A stretch of 64,000 nucleotides of DNA from Mariniblastus fucicola (GTDB lineage: Bacteria > Planctomycetota > Planctomycetia > Pirellulales > Pirellulaceae). The stretch lies in the NCBI RefSeq assembly GCF_008087665.1, contig NZ_CP042912.1, positions 1,240,001-1,304,000 on the forward strand. The letters are read 5' to 3'. The notes under the pieces were generated by a model. The model made no database searches. It was given only the letters and a program-made list of their open reading frames with translations, and was not told the origin of the DNA. The position numbers and the translations under genes are program-made. This document shows, in pieces, positions 24,456 through 34,287 of the stretch. Positions within the stretch are counted from its first letter, which is position 1, and every line of letters begins with the position of its first letter.

Positions 24456-25805
24456 TTAAAGAACGCTCGGCGACACGGAAGCCGAACTTTTTTCCAGAAC
24501 GCGAACCAACACCTCGCCCGTGCGACGCGCCATAACCGTTGCATTCCGATCTTCGAAGACGCGCCCCTGCCCTCGTTGCCCCAACTCCAGTCGAAGTTCC
24601 GCATCCAGCGACAGGCTTTCAATCGCTTTTTTCAGCGACTGAACATCACGAGCCGCGAAAAGCCGCATGCCGTTGGTGCTCCGAGACAGCTCTGGAAAAG
24701 CGCCGTGGTCGGGCGCGATCACAGGCACGCCAGCAGCCAACGCTTCGAGTGCGTACAGTGCCTTTGGCTCCAGAAACTCTGTCGGCACCGAGAACATGTC
24801 TAACGATCTGAGAAAATCCAGCTTCTGAACCCGCTCGATGGAACCCAGATATTCGTAGTGCGAATCCAAACCGGCATCCTTCAGTTTCGCAAACTGCGTT
24901 TCGGCGTACTCTGTGTTCTGCGGACCCAGCCATCCCGCGATACGAAGCTTCAGCGAATCAAACTTTGGATCTTTCTTGACTTCAATGAACGCATCGACCA
25001 GATGGTGCAGACCTTTCTCCGGTGCCAGTCGCGCAAGGTAACCAATCGTTAGATCTTCGTCCGATTCAATCGTGGGCAATTCCCGAAACGCATGGAAGTC
25101 ATCCAGTTCCAGGCCCAAAGGCGTCACGTGAAACTTTGACGGATCCAGCTTCAAATACTCACTAATGTAGTCTCGATAGAATTCAGAATGAACGATGAAA
25201 GCGTCGACGTGTTTTCCGATCTGCTCGATTCTTGCCAGGGCTTGTGTGCGAAAGGGGTCCTGTAGCGAATCGAGAAACACGTCGTCTCCCTGAAGCGTGA
25301 CAACGACCGGAAGGCCAAGCTGTTTTTTGATTTCTTCAATACAGCCGCCAATCAGAATGTTGCTGAAGATCATCAGTCGCGGCTGCGTCATGCTCAGCCA
25401 TTTGCAAATCCGAAGAACTTCCTTTCGTTGATTCCCGTGTGCACCTTTGAGCATCGATACCGCGAGCTTGCCCAGCGTCCTGGCATCGGTGTCCATTGCT
25501 TTGGCCGTGACGCGGCGGATCAGTTTTGGATTATCCAGAAACCGATCCAGTGACGCCGGGATCCAGCGAAAGAACGGGATCTTCTGCTGCAAAAACACGT
25601 TGATGCCGCCAAAGAACACCTGGTCGACACTCGCGTCCTGCTCGTCAGTTCGAATGGGCGTGTACGTTGGGATCAGCTGAATGTCCCAGCCCGTTTTCTG
25701 CAGCGAACGCGAGAGTGCGTTGTCGTGCATACAACTGCCGCAGAACATTCCGCCAGCGCCCGCCGTCAAATAGACAATTTTTGGTTTGTCGTCGATGGCG
25801 GACAT
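24456..25805 (-). CDS. Family 4 glycosyltransferase
   Basis: 449 residues, GT-B fold. The N-terminal domain starts with YLTAGAGGMFCGSCMHDNAL, the Gly-rich donor/acceptor loop with a Cys pair that recurs in this subfamily. The C-terminal domain has LTIGYLARLAPEKGLHHLVD and the nucleotide-sugar binding EPKALYALEALAAGVPVIAP region ending in the GT4 E-x7-E pattern (EPKALYALEAL). It transfers a sugar from a nucleotide-sugar donor, probably for cell-envelope or exopolysaccharide glycans. It follows the adaptor gene on the same strand (42-bp gap) and may be upstream in that operon. Specificity is unknown. Confidence 0.88.
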   Translation of the reverse strand: MSAIDDKPKIVYLTAGAGGMFCGSCMHDNALSRSLQKTGWDIQLIPTYTPIRTDEQDASVDQVFFGGINVFLQQKIPFFRWIPASLDRFLDNPKLIRRVTAKAMDTDARTLGKLAVSMLKGAHGNQRKEVLRICKWLSMTQPRLMIFSNILIGGCIEEIKKQLGLPVVVTLQGDDVFLDSLQDPFRTQALARIEQIGKHVDAFIVHSEFYRDYISEYLKLDPSKFHVTPLGLELDDFHAFRELPTIESDEDLTIGYLARLAPEKGLHHLVDAFIEVKKDPKFDSLKLRIAGWLGPQNTEYAETQFAKLKDAGLDSHYEYLGSIERVQKLDFLRSLDMFSVPTEFLEPKALYALEALAAGVPVIAPDHGAFPELSRSTNGMRLFAARDVQSLKKAIESLSLDAELRLELGQRGQGRVFEDRNATVMARRTGEVLVRVLEKSSASVSPSVL

Positions 25806-25874
25806 GATCCTGTCGCTCGGTCTGACCCAGATCGAAAATGATGACGCGCGAGTCCATCCCAGACTCGCCTGAAA

Positions 25875-27668
25875 TTACAAAGCTTCGATCTGCTTTGCGA
25901 TTTTATCAATGAACATCTGATTCGTCTTATGCTTGGAGAGATGCTTGGTCAGCTCGCTCATCGCATGTTTCGGATCATTCATCGACATCAACGTTCGCCG
26001 CAACTTCGTAATCGCATCCAGGCTTTCCGGGCTGAGCAACAGCTCTTCGCGACGCGTACCAGATTTGGCAATGTCGATCGCAGGCCAGATTCGCATGTCA
26101 GCAAGATCACGGCTTAGGACCAGTTCCATGTTACCGGTCCCTTTGAACTCCTGGAAAATGAGTTCATCCATTCGGCTGCCGGTATCGATCAGAGCCGTGC
26201 CGACGATCGTCAGCGAGCCGCCTTCTTCAAACGCACGCGCCGAAGAGAACAACTTCTTTGGAATGTCCATTGCCTTGGTGTCGATACCGCCAGACATCGT
26301 CTGACCACGGCGACTGGAGTTGCTGACCCACTTGTTGAACGCACGAGCCAAACGAGTGATCGAATCCATCAGCAAGAAAACATCGCGGCCCATCTCGGCC
26401 AGTCGCTTACAGCGTTCGATCACCAACTGCGAAAGACGCACGTGGCTCTCGATGTCTTCGTCCAGGCTACTTGCGATGACTTCGCCACCAAGAACGTTAC
26501 GCTTCATGTCGGTGACTTCTTCAGGACGCTCGTCCACCAACAACACCATCAGTATCGAATCCGGATGATTCAACGCGATGCCCTGGCTAATATGTTGCAG
26601 CATGACCGTCTTACCGCTTCGAGGCGGAGCAACAATCAATGCACGCTGGCCTTTGCCAAGCGGAGTCAGCAAGTCCATCACTCGCGTCGTCAACGGTTCA
26701 GGTCCTGCTTCGAGCTTATACCATTGCTCCGGGTTGATCGGTGTGAGCTCGTCGAAACGTTTGACGTCGGCGTAATCTTCAGGCGCCATTCCATCGACGT
26801 CGATCAGTTCGCGTAGTCGCGGTCCCTGTTGACGCCGACCGGGTTGAACCTTTCCGCGGATAATCAAGCCTTCACGCAAACCGAACTTTTCGATCATCGT
26901 GCCGGGAACGAAAGGATCGCTGCGATCACGTGAGTAGTTTTTCGTTGCGCTACGCAGGAAACCGTATCCGTTGGGATGAAGCTCCAGCAAGCCAAAGCCT
27001 TCGACCAATTCCGAATCATCAATCTCGACAGGCTCGCGATTTCGGTCACGATCACGTCGTCCGCGATAGTTACTGTTGTTATTTCCACGGCCACCACCGC
27101 CATTATTTCCGCGACCGCCGCCGCCAGATCGGCCGCCGCTGTTACGGCCTCCGCCGGATCGACCGCCGCCGCTGTTTCCGCGTCCGCCGCCAGAACGGCC
27201 TCCACCGCTGTTGCGGCTTCCGCTGGATCGGCGTCGTCGCGAACCGCCGCTATTTCCGCCGCTGTTACCGCCGGTATTGTTGCTTCTGCGCCCGCGGTCT
27301 GAACCGCCGCTGCCGCCGTCCGAACTATCGGAGTTGGAGCTTTCTGAGCGACTGGAGCGTTCCGAACGGTCTGATCTTTCCGAACGGTCTGACCGGTCTC
27401 TATCTCTATCCGAACGGTCTCTGTCTCTGTCTCTGTCGGAGCGGTCTCTGTCTCGATCAGAGCGATCCTTGTCTGAGCGATCGGACCGAGACGAACCTCG
27501 GCTGCTTCTTTCGGAACGTGAGTCAGACCTGGAATCGGAACCCGAGTCATTATCATCGTAATTGCGGTCATCGCGATCAGAGTTCGATTCGAAGTAGTCC
27601 GATTCGAAATCAGAGCCAGTGTCCTTGTCCTTGGACGAAGAAGAGCTACGCCGCCGTTTTTTTGCCAT
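25875..27668 (-). CDS. rho: Transcription termination factor Rho with long disordered N-terminus
   Basis: 597 residues from the ATG at 27668 (MAKKRRRSSSSSKD). The first 205 residues are low complexity: Ser/Asp/Arg repeats, then Gly/Arg/Asn-rich stretches with Arg-Gly units. An RNA-binding cold-shock-like domain follows (LELHPNGYGFLRSATKNY, about 230), then the RecA-type ATPase with Walker A VAPPRSGKTVML, Walker B VFLLMDSITRLARAFN and the Q/R-loop region. Rho is a hexameric RNA helicase that ends untranslated transcripts. Canonical Rho is about 420 residues; the extra region is unlike the usual Rho N-terminal helix bundle, and RGG-type disorder in Rho occurs in some phyla. The 5' leader contains an 8-bp hairpin. 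Confidence 0.95.
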   Translation of the reverse strand: MAKKRRRSSSSSKDKDTGSDFESDYFESNSDRDDRNYDDNDSGSDSRSDSRSERSSRGSSRSDRSDKDRSDRDRDRSDRDRDRDRSDRDRDRSDRSERSDRSERSSRSESSNSDSSDGGSGGSDRGRRSNNTGGNSGGNSGGSRRRRSSGSRNSGGGRSGGGRGNSGGGRSGGGRNSGGRSGGGGRGNNGGGGRGNNNSNYRGRRDRDRNREPVEIDDSELVEGFGLLELHPNGYGFLRSATKNYSRDRSDPFVPGTMIEKFGLREGLIIRGKVQPGRRQQGPRLRELIDVDGMAPEDYADVKRFDELTPINPEQWYKLEAGPEPLTTRVMDLLTPLGKGQRALIVAPPRSGKTVMLQHISQGIALNHPDSILMVLLVDERPEEVTDMKRNVLGGEVIASSLDEDIESHVRLSQLVIERCKRLAEMGRDVFLLMDSITRLARAFNKWVSNSSRRGQTMSGGIDTKAMDIPKKLFSSARAFEEGGSLTIVGTALIDTGSRMDELIFQEFKGTGNMELVLSRDLADMRIWPAIDIAKSGTRREELLLSPESLDAITKLRRTLMSMNDPKHAMSELTKHLSKHKTNQMFIDKIAKQIEAL

Positions 27669-28459
27669 CAAAAATGTCCTGATAGAGAATCCAGGTTCCA
27701 ATTGGTAATACCGAAAAGGACTCTGTGGGCACAAACGCGCCACGCAAATGCTGCCCAGAAGAAACGGACACCAGATTCCAATTCCGGTCGATTGGTTGGC
27801 ACCGTTGAACAGGGTGCCAATCGGGGATGCGGTAACGAAGAGTTGCCGCGAACGTGAGTTTTGAGTGAAGGGGGTTGTTAAGCTCTCACCCGAACAAAAA
27901 ACGAAGCGTTAGCGAATCACAATAAATGCAAAACGCCGGCTCGCGAAATCGTCTGATGAAAGATTTCATTTCGATCACGAGGATTGAAGAGTATCCGCAT
28001 GTTCCAAACGAAACTGGAACAATCGCACTCTACGCAAAAGTAGCAACGCGGTTCACCATGGAAGTCGACACGGGAAAATTCGGCGAGATACTCGAAAACG
28101 AAACCCACCCAGATTCCAGCTCATGAACGTGACATATGCCATTTCGTCCAAGTTGAGGCAGAAACCTGAATCCCGGAAGAGACGTCCAGAAGACTCTGAA
28201 CCAGCTGCTCGGCCGAAAGCCGGAGCACAGATACTCGATCAACGAAGCTCGTTAACCGGTCCAAAGTTTTGCTCAATCAAACACAGCTGTCAAGCATAAA
28301 TAGAAGCATGCACCTATTTTGCCCGCACTTTCCAGTTTGCCAGAAAAGCCAGCAAAGCCCGTTAATTCCGGATAAACCCTCAATTTTCCGTGGCTAGCCA
28401 ACCAACGATTGTCGATGCACAGACTAGCTGTACATAGACAAGGAAACTGCGGTGCAATA
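27669..28459. other. Long intergenic region, rho leader and thioredoxin-gene promoter region
   Basis: 791 bp with no supported gene. At 27796-27820 an inverted repeat (TTGGCACC with GGTGCCAA, 9-nt loop) lies 128-152 nt upstream of rho on the minus-strand transcript; Rho leaders are often autoregulated, so it could be a control hairpin (inference). Short open frames near 27926-28126 lack ribosome sites and family resemblance. Confidence 0.4.
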
Positions 28460-29989
28460 ATGAAAATCAGCCCAAACAACTTCGTCACTCGGATCTTCCC
28501 GGTCGTCGCCTTCGTCATGCTGGTGACTTTCTTGCCAGCGATGGTTGAAGCCCAGGCAACAGGTGAGATTCAGTGGCTCTCAAATGTTGAGAAAGCCAAA
28601 AAGATCGCTGCGGCCCAAAACAAGCTGGTATTGTTACACTTCGATGCATCCTGGTGCCGTCCTTGTAAAGCTTTGGAGACTTATGTCTACCGAAGCAGCG
28701 CCGTCAAAAATGCAATCGCCGAAAACGTCGTTCCGGTGAAGCTCGACGCGGACTATGAACTGAATCTGGTCAACGAGTACGACGTCTCGATGGTGCCCTT
28801 TGATGTCATTATCACACCCGGCGGACGTGTGATTACCGAACGTCGGTCCCCTGCCGATGCAGAGAACTATGCGAAGATGATTGCCAATACTTCGTCTGCC
28901 AGCAGAATGCTGGAGAAGGAAAAGTTGGGGCCGATTGCCCATCAACGCAAGTTGGTCAAAAACCGTACACTCGACGGACAGGATCCAACCGCGTTTCGCG
29001 CGGAAGGTCCTGTTATCGAAGAAGTCGGTTTGTCCAAGGACGGCAGCCTGTTGCAACGCCGCCAAACGGCAAACACAAATAGCAAATCAGAAACAACGTC
29101 GAACCCCTGGGTCGATCAGGGCAGCAATGCGAATTCCGGAATGCTGGCTTCAGCCAACACAAACGAGATCGGTGTCGATGACCTTGAGCGCAATCAGTTT
29201 TTGAATCGGGAGCGTCAATGGGTTGCTCCTTCCTCGCAAACGCGTCGTGCCAAACCCGAGCGAATCGTGAACGACCGCTACTTCGAGGCACTTGCGGATA
29301 GCGAGACCCCGCAGCGATCCAACACTCCGACCAAACCCGGTCCTTTCAGCCTCGCTTCCAACAGTCGTTCAGTGACTCTTGAGCCTGCTCCTGCGGACAA
29401 TGGAGGCTTTGATTTGAGCCTCGATGATGGTGCGTCGAGTGCAAGTCTTTCGGTTCCAGTCGATATTTCTTCTGACAGTTCAGGCCACGGAGATTTCAAA
29501 GTCAAACCAACGACTCAGGGAACGTCGCTCAACTCGGTCGTTGAAGTTGATCCTTCAAGCCCGGAACTGATTATGGTCGGCTCAGAGCCTCCAAAAGCGG
29601 ATCCCGGAAAATTCTGCCTTAAGGGAAAATGCCCGGTCACGCTGATCACAGAAGGTCGTTGGGAAGATGGCGACGCTCGCTTCGGAATCGTGCATCGCAA
29701 CCGAACCTATATTTTCGCGAGCAAGGAAAAACTTGCTGTGTTCCGTTCGAATCCGGACAAGTACAGCCCTGTTCTGGCTGGCTTCGATCCCGTCGTCTAT
29801 CACGAGCAGGGCAAGCTGGTTGAGGGCTTGGTCGAGAACGGCGTATTCATGGGCCAGACTCCAGAACAGAAAGTCGTTCTGTTCCGGGACGCAGCGACTC
29901 GGAGCAAGTTTCAGTCTTCGCCGAAAGAGTACCTGCAGACGATTCGCCAGGCGACAAATACGGCTGGCAGCACTTCGATCACGCGGTAA
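28460..29989 (+). CDS. Exported thioredoxin-fold protein with C-terminal YHS-like module
   Basis: 509 residues from the ATG at 28460 (MKISPNNFVT); the longer frame adds 17 non-conserved residues. A signal peptide ends near VEAQA. The thioredoxin fold at about 35-150 has DASWCRPCKALE (C66 and C69, the redox pair) and a cis-Pro region VSMVPFDVIITPGG. A 250-residue Ser/Asn/Pro-rich linker follows. The C-terminus (about 400-500) has GKCPVTLITEGRW, YIFASKEKLAVFRSNPDKY and FDPVVYHEQGKLVEG, which resembles the YHS domain and its flanks. It probably reduces disulfides or handles copper in the periplasm (inference). The fusion of both modules is unusual outside planctomycetes. Confidence 0.75.
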   Translation: MKISPNNFVTRIFPVVAFVMLVTFLPAMVEAQATGEIQWLSNVEKAKKIAAAQNKLVLLHFDASWCRPCKALETYVYRSSAVKNAIAENVVPVKLDADYELNLVNEYDVSMVPFDVIITPGGRVITERRSPADAENYAKMIANTSSASRMLEKEKLGPIAHQRKLVKNRTLDGQDPTAFRAEGPVIEEVGLSKDGSLLQRRQTANTNSKSETTSNPWVDQGSNANSGMLASANTNEIGVDDLERNQFLNRERQWVAPSSQTRRAKPERIVNDRYFEALADSETPQRSNTPTKPGPFSLASNSRSVTLEPAPADNGGFDLSLDDGASSASLSVPVDISSDSSGHGDFKVKPTTQGTSLNSVVEVDPSSPELIMVGSEPPKADPGKFCLKGKCPVTLITEGRWEDGDARFGIVHRNRTYIFASKEKLAVFRSNPDKYSPVLAGFDPVVYHEQGKLVEGLVENGVFMGQTPEQKVVLFRDAATRSKFQSSPKEYLQTIRQATNTAGSTSITR

Positions 29990-30142
29990 CGCAGTCACGT
30001 GATCGGCTGCAATCGCAAAGCTGTTGGCATTGTGAAAGCCAGTCCAGCAAATCGGTGGTGGTAAATCTGAATTGACGATCCGCCAAGACCGCACAACCGC
30101 TGAATGTCGCGCAGTTGTACGGCCGGGCAGAGGTCTTGCCTC

Positions 30143-30619
30143 TCAATCGGATGTTGAAATTTCAATTTCCAGATGCTGCGATTCGCCAGTGTTGTCGATT
30201 GTGTAGCGAAGCGGCGTTGTCTGAATGTTGTTGTAAATCTGCGGCACGATGTGTGTCACAGCTCCCTGTCGAAATTCGGGTGTGAAGTTGCCGTCTCCAT
30301 CCTCCTCAGCCGACATTTTCGGAGTTGAGTTGAGGACTTTGTCGACGATAACAGCGACCTTGTAATCACCCGGAGGAAGTCCGTCGCCCGGCTTGCGATA
30401 AGAAATGGTAAACGTTCCATCATCCTGAATGACGGCGTTCGCAGTCCGACCGCCGCTGACTGGATAGAACTCGATCGTGCCCGCCGAAGATGGCCTGCCA
30501 TCGACCATCACGATGCCGCCGGCTTTCTCAAGCTTCTCGCCGCTGAGGCAACCCGTTGAGCAGATCCCGATCAACAGAAGTAAAATCGTGGCTTTGGTGA
30601 AGCCGTAATGAATATTCAC
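30143..30619 (-). CDS. Lipoprotein with transthyretin-like fold
   Basis: 158 residues, GTG start with AGG 9 nt upstream. The signal sequence ends in the lipobox SC-type STGCLSG (Cys about residue 24). The mature part starts GGIVMVDGRPSSAGTIEFYPV and has LPPGDYKVAVIV, typical of small planctomycete lipoproteins with a carboxypeptidase-regulatory-like beta-sandwich. It precedes no gene in its own direction within 150 bp and runs opposite the thioredoxin gene. It lies downstream of the DUF1559 gene, an association often seen in planctomycetes. Function unknown. Confidence 0.75.
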   Translation of the reverse strand: MNIHYGFTKATILLLLIGICSTGCLSGEKLEKAGGIVMVDGRPSSAGTIEFYPVSGGRTANAVIQDDGTFTISYRKPGDGLPPGDYKVAVIVDKVLNSTPKMSAEEDGDGNFTPEFRQGAVTHIVPQIYNNIQTTPLRYTIDNTGESQHLEIEISTSD

Positions 30620-30709
30620 GTTGAAACCTGTTTTGAAATGCGTTTATGAAGAAGCAGAGCTGGCCGCAACAGGCAACCGGCCCTGCATTTACACGGATGG
30701 CAGCATCAG

Positions 30710-31726
30710 CTACAGGCTGCCCAGATCGATGACTCCGCCGCTGTTCATGGACGCGGCCTCACGATAAACCAGGATGTCAACGTCGTCCGAAACGAACCCA
30801 ACGTGACCATCGCTGAACGCGAAGTTCGCCCCACCTGGATGTTGGCTGGAGAACGGACTCCAGTGATACCAACTGGCCGAGTTGTACTTGTCACCACCTT
30901 CGAAGAAGCCGGGGTCATTGATGGGGCTGTTCGCAGTGAGCACGTGTCGTGCCGGGTTAGCGAACATGTTTCGTGCCGCACTTAGCCCGTACATGTTTCC
31001 GGCTGTACCACCGCCCCACCACCATGGAGCCAGGCCGGGTTGAGCGCCGACCACCATTCCTGAGGAGCCGATGTCGGCACCGTAATGTTGCTTCAGATAG
31101 TTTTCGCCAAGGATTAGGGTGTTCGAAGTTCCATCGGTGATGTTTCCAATCGTGCGTCCCCTGTTCACACCAAGAATTCCGTCATCGTGAACCGGGCCTC
31201 GCCCCCAGACGTTTCCATACTTTGCGTTGTCGGTGAAACCTTCCTGGCCACCTTGCACACCGAAGTAATCTCTGGCCCACTCCGGCGATCCGTTAGACGG
31301 GCACAAGTTCATGCCAGTTGGCGCAAGATCTCTACCGTCCCTGATGCCATTTCCATCGTTATCAATGTCAAATTGAACTGCGGGACTAACTAACGAGGAA
31401 ACATCATTCCAGTTATAACCAACCGTTGTGAGAACGTTATTTTGTTCCATGTAGGGAAGTATTTGGATGCACCAATTGCTACCTCGGCATGCCTGCCCAT
31501 TGGTGCGCAACTGGTTTGGGATCAAGTCAGCTGCAGGAAATGTCATCCTTGCTGACTCGTAGTTGAAGCACGCTAACGCCAATTGGCGAAGGTTATTTTG
31601 GCACTGCGTTCGACGAGCTGCCGCTCGCACCTGCTGCACTGCCGGCAGTAACATTCCGATCAGGATTCCGATGATCGCGATAACGACGAGTAGTTCCACC
31701 AGCGTGAAGGCTTTTCTTTTAAACAT
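30710..31726 (-). CDS. DUF1559 pseudopilin-like protein
   Basis: 338 residues. The N-terminus KRKAFTLVELLVVIAIIGIL is a type IV pilin-like prepilin-cleavage signal with the +5 Glu. The DUF1559 body follows, with NNLRQLALACFNYES, the Gly/Asn-rich middle (GTSNTLILGENYL) and the terminal FAFSDGHVGFVSDDVDIL region (the SDGHV motif). These proteins number in the hundreds in planctomycetes and are thought to assemble on the cell surface. A neighbouring lipoprotein gene 90 bp downstream supports co-transcription. No defect seen. Confidence 0.95.
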   Translation of the reverse strand: MFKRKAFTLVELLVVIAIIGILIGMLLPAVQQVRAAARRTQCQNNLRQLALACFNYESARMTFPAADLIPNQLRTNGQACRGSNWCIQILPYMEQNNVLTTVGYNWNDVSSLVSPAVQFDIDNDGNGIRDGRDLAPTGMNLCPSNGSPEWARDYFGVQGGQEGFTDNAKYGNVWGRGPVHDDGILGVNRGRTIGNITDGTSNTLILGENYLKQHYGADIGSSGMVVGAQPGLAPWWWGGGTAGNMYGLSAARNMFANPARHVLTANSPINDPGFFEGGDKYNSASWYHWSPFSSQHPGGANFAFSDGHVGFVSDDVDILVYREAASMNSGGVIDLGSL

Positions 31727-32376
31727 ACTTCGGCCTCTAGGAAAAATTGATTAACGGGGCTGCTGTCATCCTCAGGTGCGGTTCTAGGTGGATTCTGCGC
31801 CTCTGTGATTTCAGATGCAATCAATTTCCAAAGGGTCTCAGTGCAGTTTTGGAGCTGACTTTACAGGTTGCGGTTTGTATTGGGGGGAAGGCACGAACAC
31901 TAAATCTTGACGACCAATAAATGCTCAGGAAAAGCCAAAATAGAGAATCCGGTTTCAACTTTGCAAATCGCATGATGCAAAAGTTTTCTACTTATTGCGA
32001 AGAAGTTGCGGCTATTGGGGCCCGCAATTGGCTGTTTCGCAAACCTGATAATGTAGATAGTTTTCGGAGGAGGCGGCTATCAGAAAACGCATCTGGACCG
32101 GAGTGAAAAGCAGGTGCGTGACACTGACAGACGCGCCCTCGCAAGCCGCTCGGGATCTCATTGGGTAGAAGGTTGAAACAACGTTCAGGGTTAGCCCGGC
32201 AGTGCTTCGCCGGCTGAAAATCTCAAAGCTTGTGTGACGTGCTTGGTCGTCCTGTGGGTTGTTAGAAACCACGGGTGGCGTTGGCAGTGAACGCGAGAGC
32301 ATTGGTGGTCATCGGCCAGATGCGGATTTTGACGATCTGGCTCGATACACTTTGTCGGAGCTCGCAACTGGTGCCG
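31727..32376. other. Intergenic region between DUF1559 gene and GMC gene
   Basis: 650 bp with no supported gene. The DUF1559 leader contains a plausible ribosome site (AGAGG) just before its ATG. The rest covers the region downstream of the GMC gene; I see no clear terminator, repeat or RNA. Confidence 0.4.
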
Positions 32377-34287
32377 TTAGCCGGTGAACAGTTCGGCCCA
32401 AGCCGGGTTCATCACGATGTGTTGAGCGATGCGGTCGCTCAAGGCGGCGATCGTCATGAAAGGATTCACGCCCAAAGCGGTGGACATCAAGGATCCATCA
32501 GCCACGTAGAGCCCGGAGTGAACTGCAGCTGAACCAACCCCGCAAGCCGAGTTGTCGCCGACGTAGCCTCCGTTACGACCGTCGTAGACTTCGCCCAGAT
32601 GGTTGGTCGTTCCGTAAAGCGGATTGTCAGACATGCCGCAGCCGCCAAGGGGATGGACGGTGACAAGATTGTCGCCGAAAGCTTTCAACCGCTTGTACTT
32701 TCCGCCATGAGCAGCGGCAAGCCGTTCGAATTCGCCGAACACCATCTTGCGATACTCGCTGCCTTTGAGACCTTCCCATTTAATCTGCCAGCGTCCGGCC
32801 TTTTTGACCAACCGGCCTTCCGCGGAATCGTGTCCCATCCCCAGCATCACCATCGACTTGTTGAGCGCAGGGTCACGAAGCAACGCCGTAAACAGATTGC
32901 TTACTCCGCGTGGAATCGCAGCATCCTGGATCAACAAGCGTCGCTTCAATTCTTTCTCTTTGTGGAAATGCAACGACGACTGAACCGTTGGGCCGACGGG
33001 CGGTTTGTCAGTCGCGTAAGCTCCCTGTCCTCCGATGTTGGTTCCGCGTGCCATATCAGTGATGAATCCAATAGCGTCACCATTGCTCGACCAACCTCGC
33101 CCCAGAAATGGAGAGAACTGAAAGTTCGGAGCCTGTGAATCAAGCAAAATTCCCGCGCTGGCAGGACTGCCGGCACCGACGACCACGATCTTTGAATTGA
33201 TCGATACCGGGTGTCGCGTCACCTTGTTGTGGCGATCATCGACATACTCCATGTTGACCTGGTAATAGCCATCCATCTTGCGGATCGATTTGACTTCGAC
33301 CTGCGTGTACATTTCCGCGCCATTGTGTTTTGCAACGGGCAAATAGTTCATTGCCAAGGTGTTTTTCGCGCCGACGTTACAGCCATTGATGCAGTCTCCG
33401 CAGAGCGTGCAAGGACGTTGAACCATGCCCTGGCGATTACGCAGGTCCTTGTCGAGATGGCGATAGTCGTACATCACCGAAACGTTGGAACGATCGTAGA
33501 ACCGCGGATCCCTGCTGATGCTCTCTGCTGCCATTCGGCGAACGCGAACTTTTGGAGTCTGGTCGAACGGAGTCCGAGTCAGGCTGAGGTTGCGGGCGAC
33601 GGATTCGAAGTAAGGCTGGAGCGTTTCGGCGTCCCGGAGCGCTTCTGGCCACTTGGCCTGGTGAAATACTTCTGCGTCGGGTTTAAGTGCAATGCTGGCA
33701 TTGATCAGTGAACCGCCACCAAGTCCGCTACCACTGAGCACGTTGACTTCGTCGTTGAACATCACGTTGAACAGCCCCAGAGGCTGAGTCACCTGTCCAC
33801 GCGTTGGGCCTGCGATATTTGCTCGCGACAGGTTGCTCACGTTAGCGAATGTATCCGGGAACGTGCCGGGCACCCATTCTTTTCCTCGCTCGAGAATACA
33901 AATCCTCTGGTCATCGCGAAGATGCTGTGAAAGTTTCGCAGCCATGATCGAAGAGCCGTAGCCAGAACCAATCACAACAACTGCAAACGGGACTTCTGAC
34001 TTATTCTTTTTCGCTGTCAGAAACAGATCGCGGATCGGATTGGCCAGCCGTCCGCCATAGCCCGCCAGACTTCGTTCATAGTCCATCGTGGCTTGCTGCT
34101 TCAGCGGCGAATCACTGGTCTTGGTGCGTTTGCCGATCTGGACCAAACCGCTGGGGGCTCGTTGTTGCTGCTGAGCGGTGGCGGATCTGGAGGCCGCTAG
34201 CGTCGTTGCCGCAACGGCTGCTGATTTGAGAATCGCACGTCGGCTGGGGGTGCGAGAGTTGTTGGAGGCTGGTTTGGGAGCGTTCAT
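32377..34287 (-). CDS. Tat-exported GMC-type oxidoreductase
   Basis: 636 residues from the ATG at 34287 (MNAPKPASNNS); a longer frame would need a TTG at 34356. A twin-arginine-like SRRAILKSAAVAATTLAAS signal suggests folded export with FAD. The FAD Rossmann motif is VVVIGSGYGSSIMAAKLSQ; the substrate/FAD part has GSGLGGGSLINASIAL, and the C-terminal HPLGGCGMSDNP plus VADGSLMSTALGVNPFMTI fits the catalytic His region of the GMC/cholesterol-oxidase group. A Cys-rich stretch CTLCGDCINGCNVGAKN (about 330) looks like a ferredoxin-type motif, which suggests electron transfer to an Fe-S cluster or a partner. Substrate (an alcohol or sterol) not determined. Confidence 0.82.
   Translation of the reverse strand: MNAPKPASNNSRTPSRRAILKSAAVAATTLAASRSATAQQQQRAPSGLVQIGKRTKTSDSPLKQQATMDYERSLAGYGGRLANPIRDLFLTAKKNKSEVPFAVVVIGSGYGSSIMAAKLSQHLRDDQRICILERGKEWVPGTFPDTFANVSNLSRANIAGPTRGQVTQPLGLFNVMFNDEVNVLSGSGLGGGSLINASIALKPDAEVFHQAKWPEALRDAETLQPYFESVARNLSLTRTPFDQTPKVRVRRMAAESISRDPRFYDRSNVSVMYDYRHLDKDLRNRQGMVQRPCTLCGDCINGCNVGAKNTLAMNYLPVAKHNGAEMYTQVEVKSIRKMDGYYQVNMEYVDDRHNKVTRHPVSINSKIVVVGAGSPASAGILLDSQAPNFQFSPFLGRGWSSNGDAIGFITDMARGTNIGGQGAYATDKPPVGPTVQSSLHFHKEKELKRRLLIQDAAIPRGVSNLFTALLRDPALNKSMVMLGMGHDSAEGRLVKKAGRWQIKWEGLKGSEYRKMVFGEFERLAAAHGGKYKRLKAFGDNLVTVHPLGGCGMSDNPLYGTTNHLGEVYDGRNGGYVGDNSACGVGSAAVHSGLYVADGSLMSTALGVNPFMTIAALSDRIAQHIVMNPAWAELFTG

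Noticed and set aside
27060-27560. Dense short repeats on both strands.
   Set aside because: They are codons for the low-complexity N-terminus of Rho, not an independent repeat array.
27926-28126. A 66-codon frame in the rho to thioredoxin gap.
   Set aside because: No ribosome site, no family resemblance and length expected by chance.
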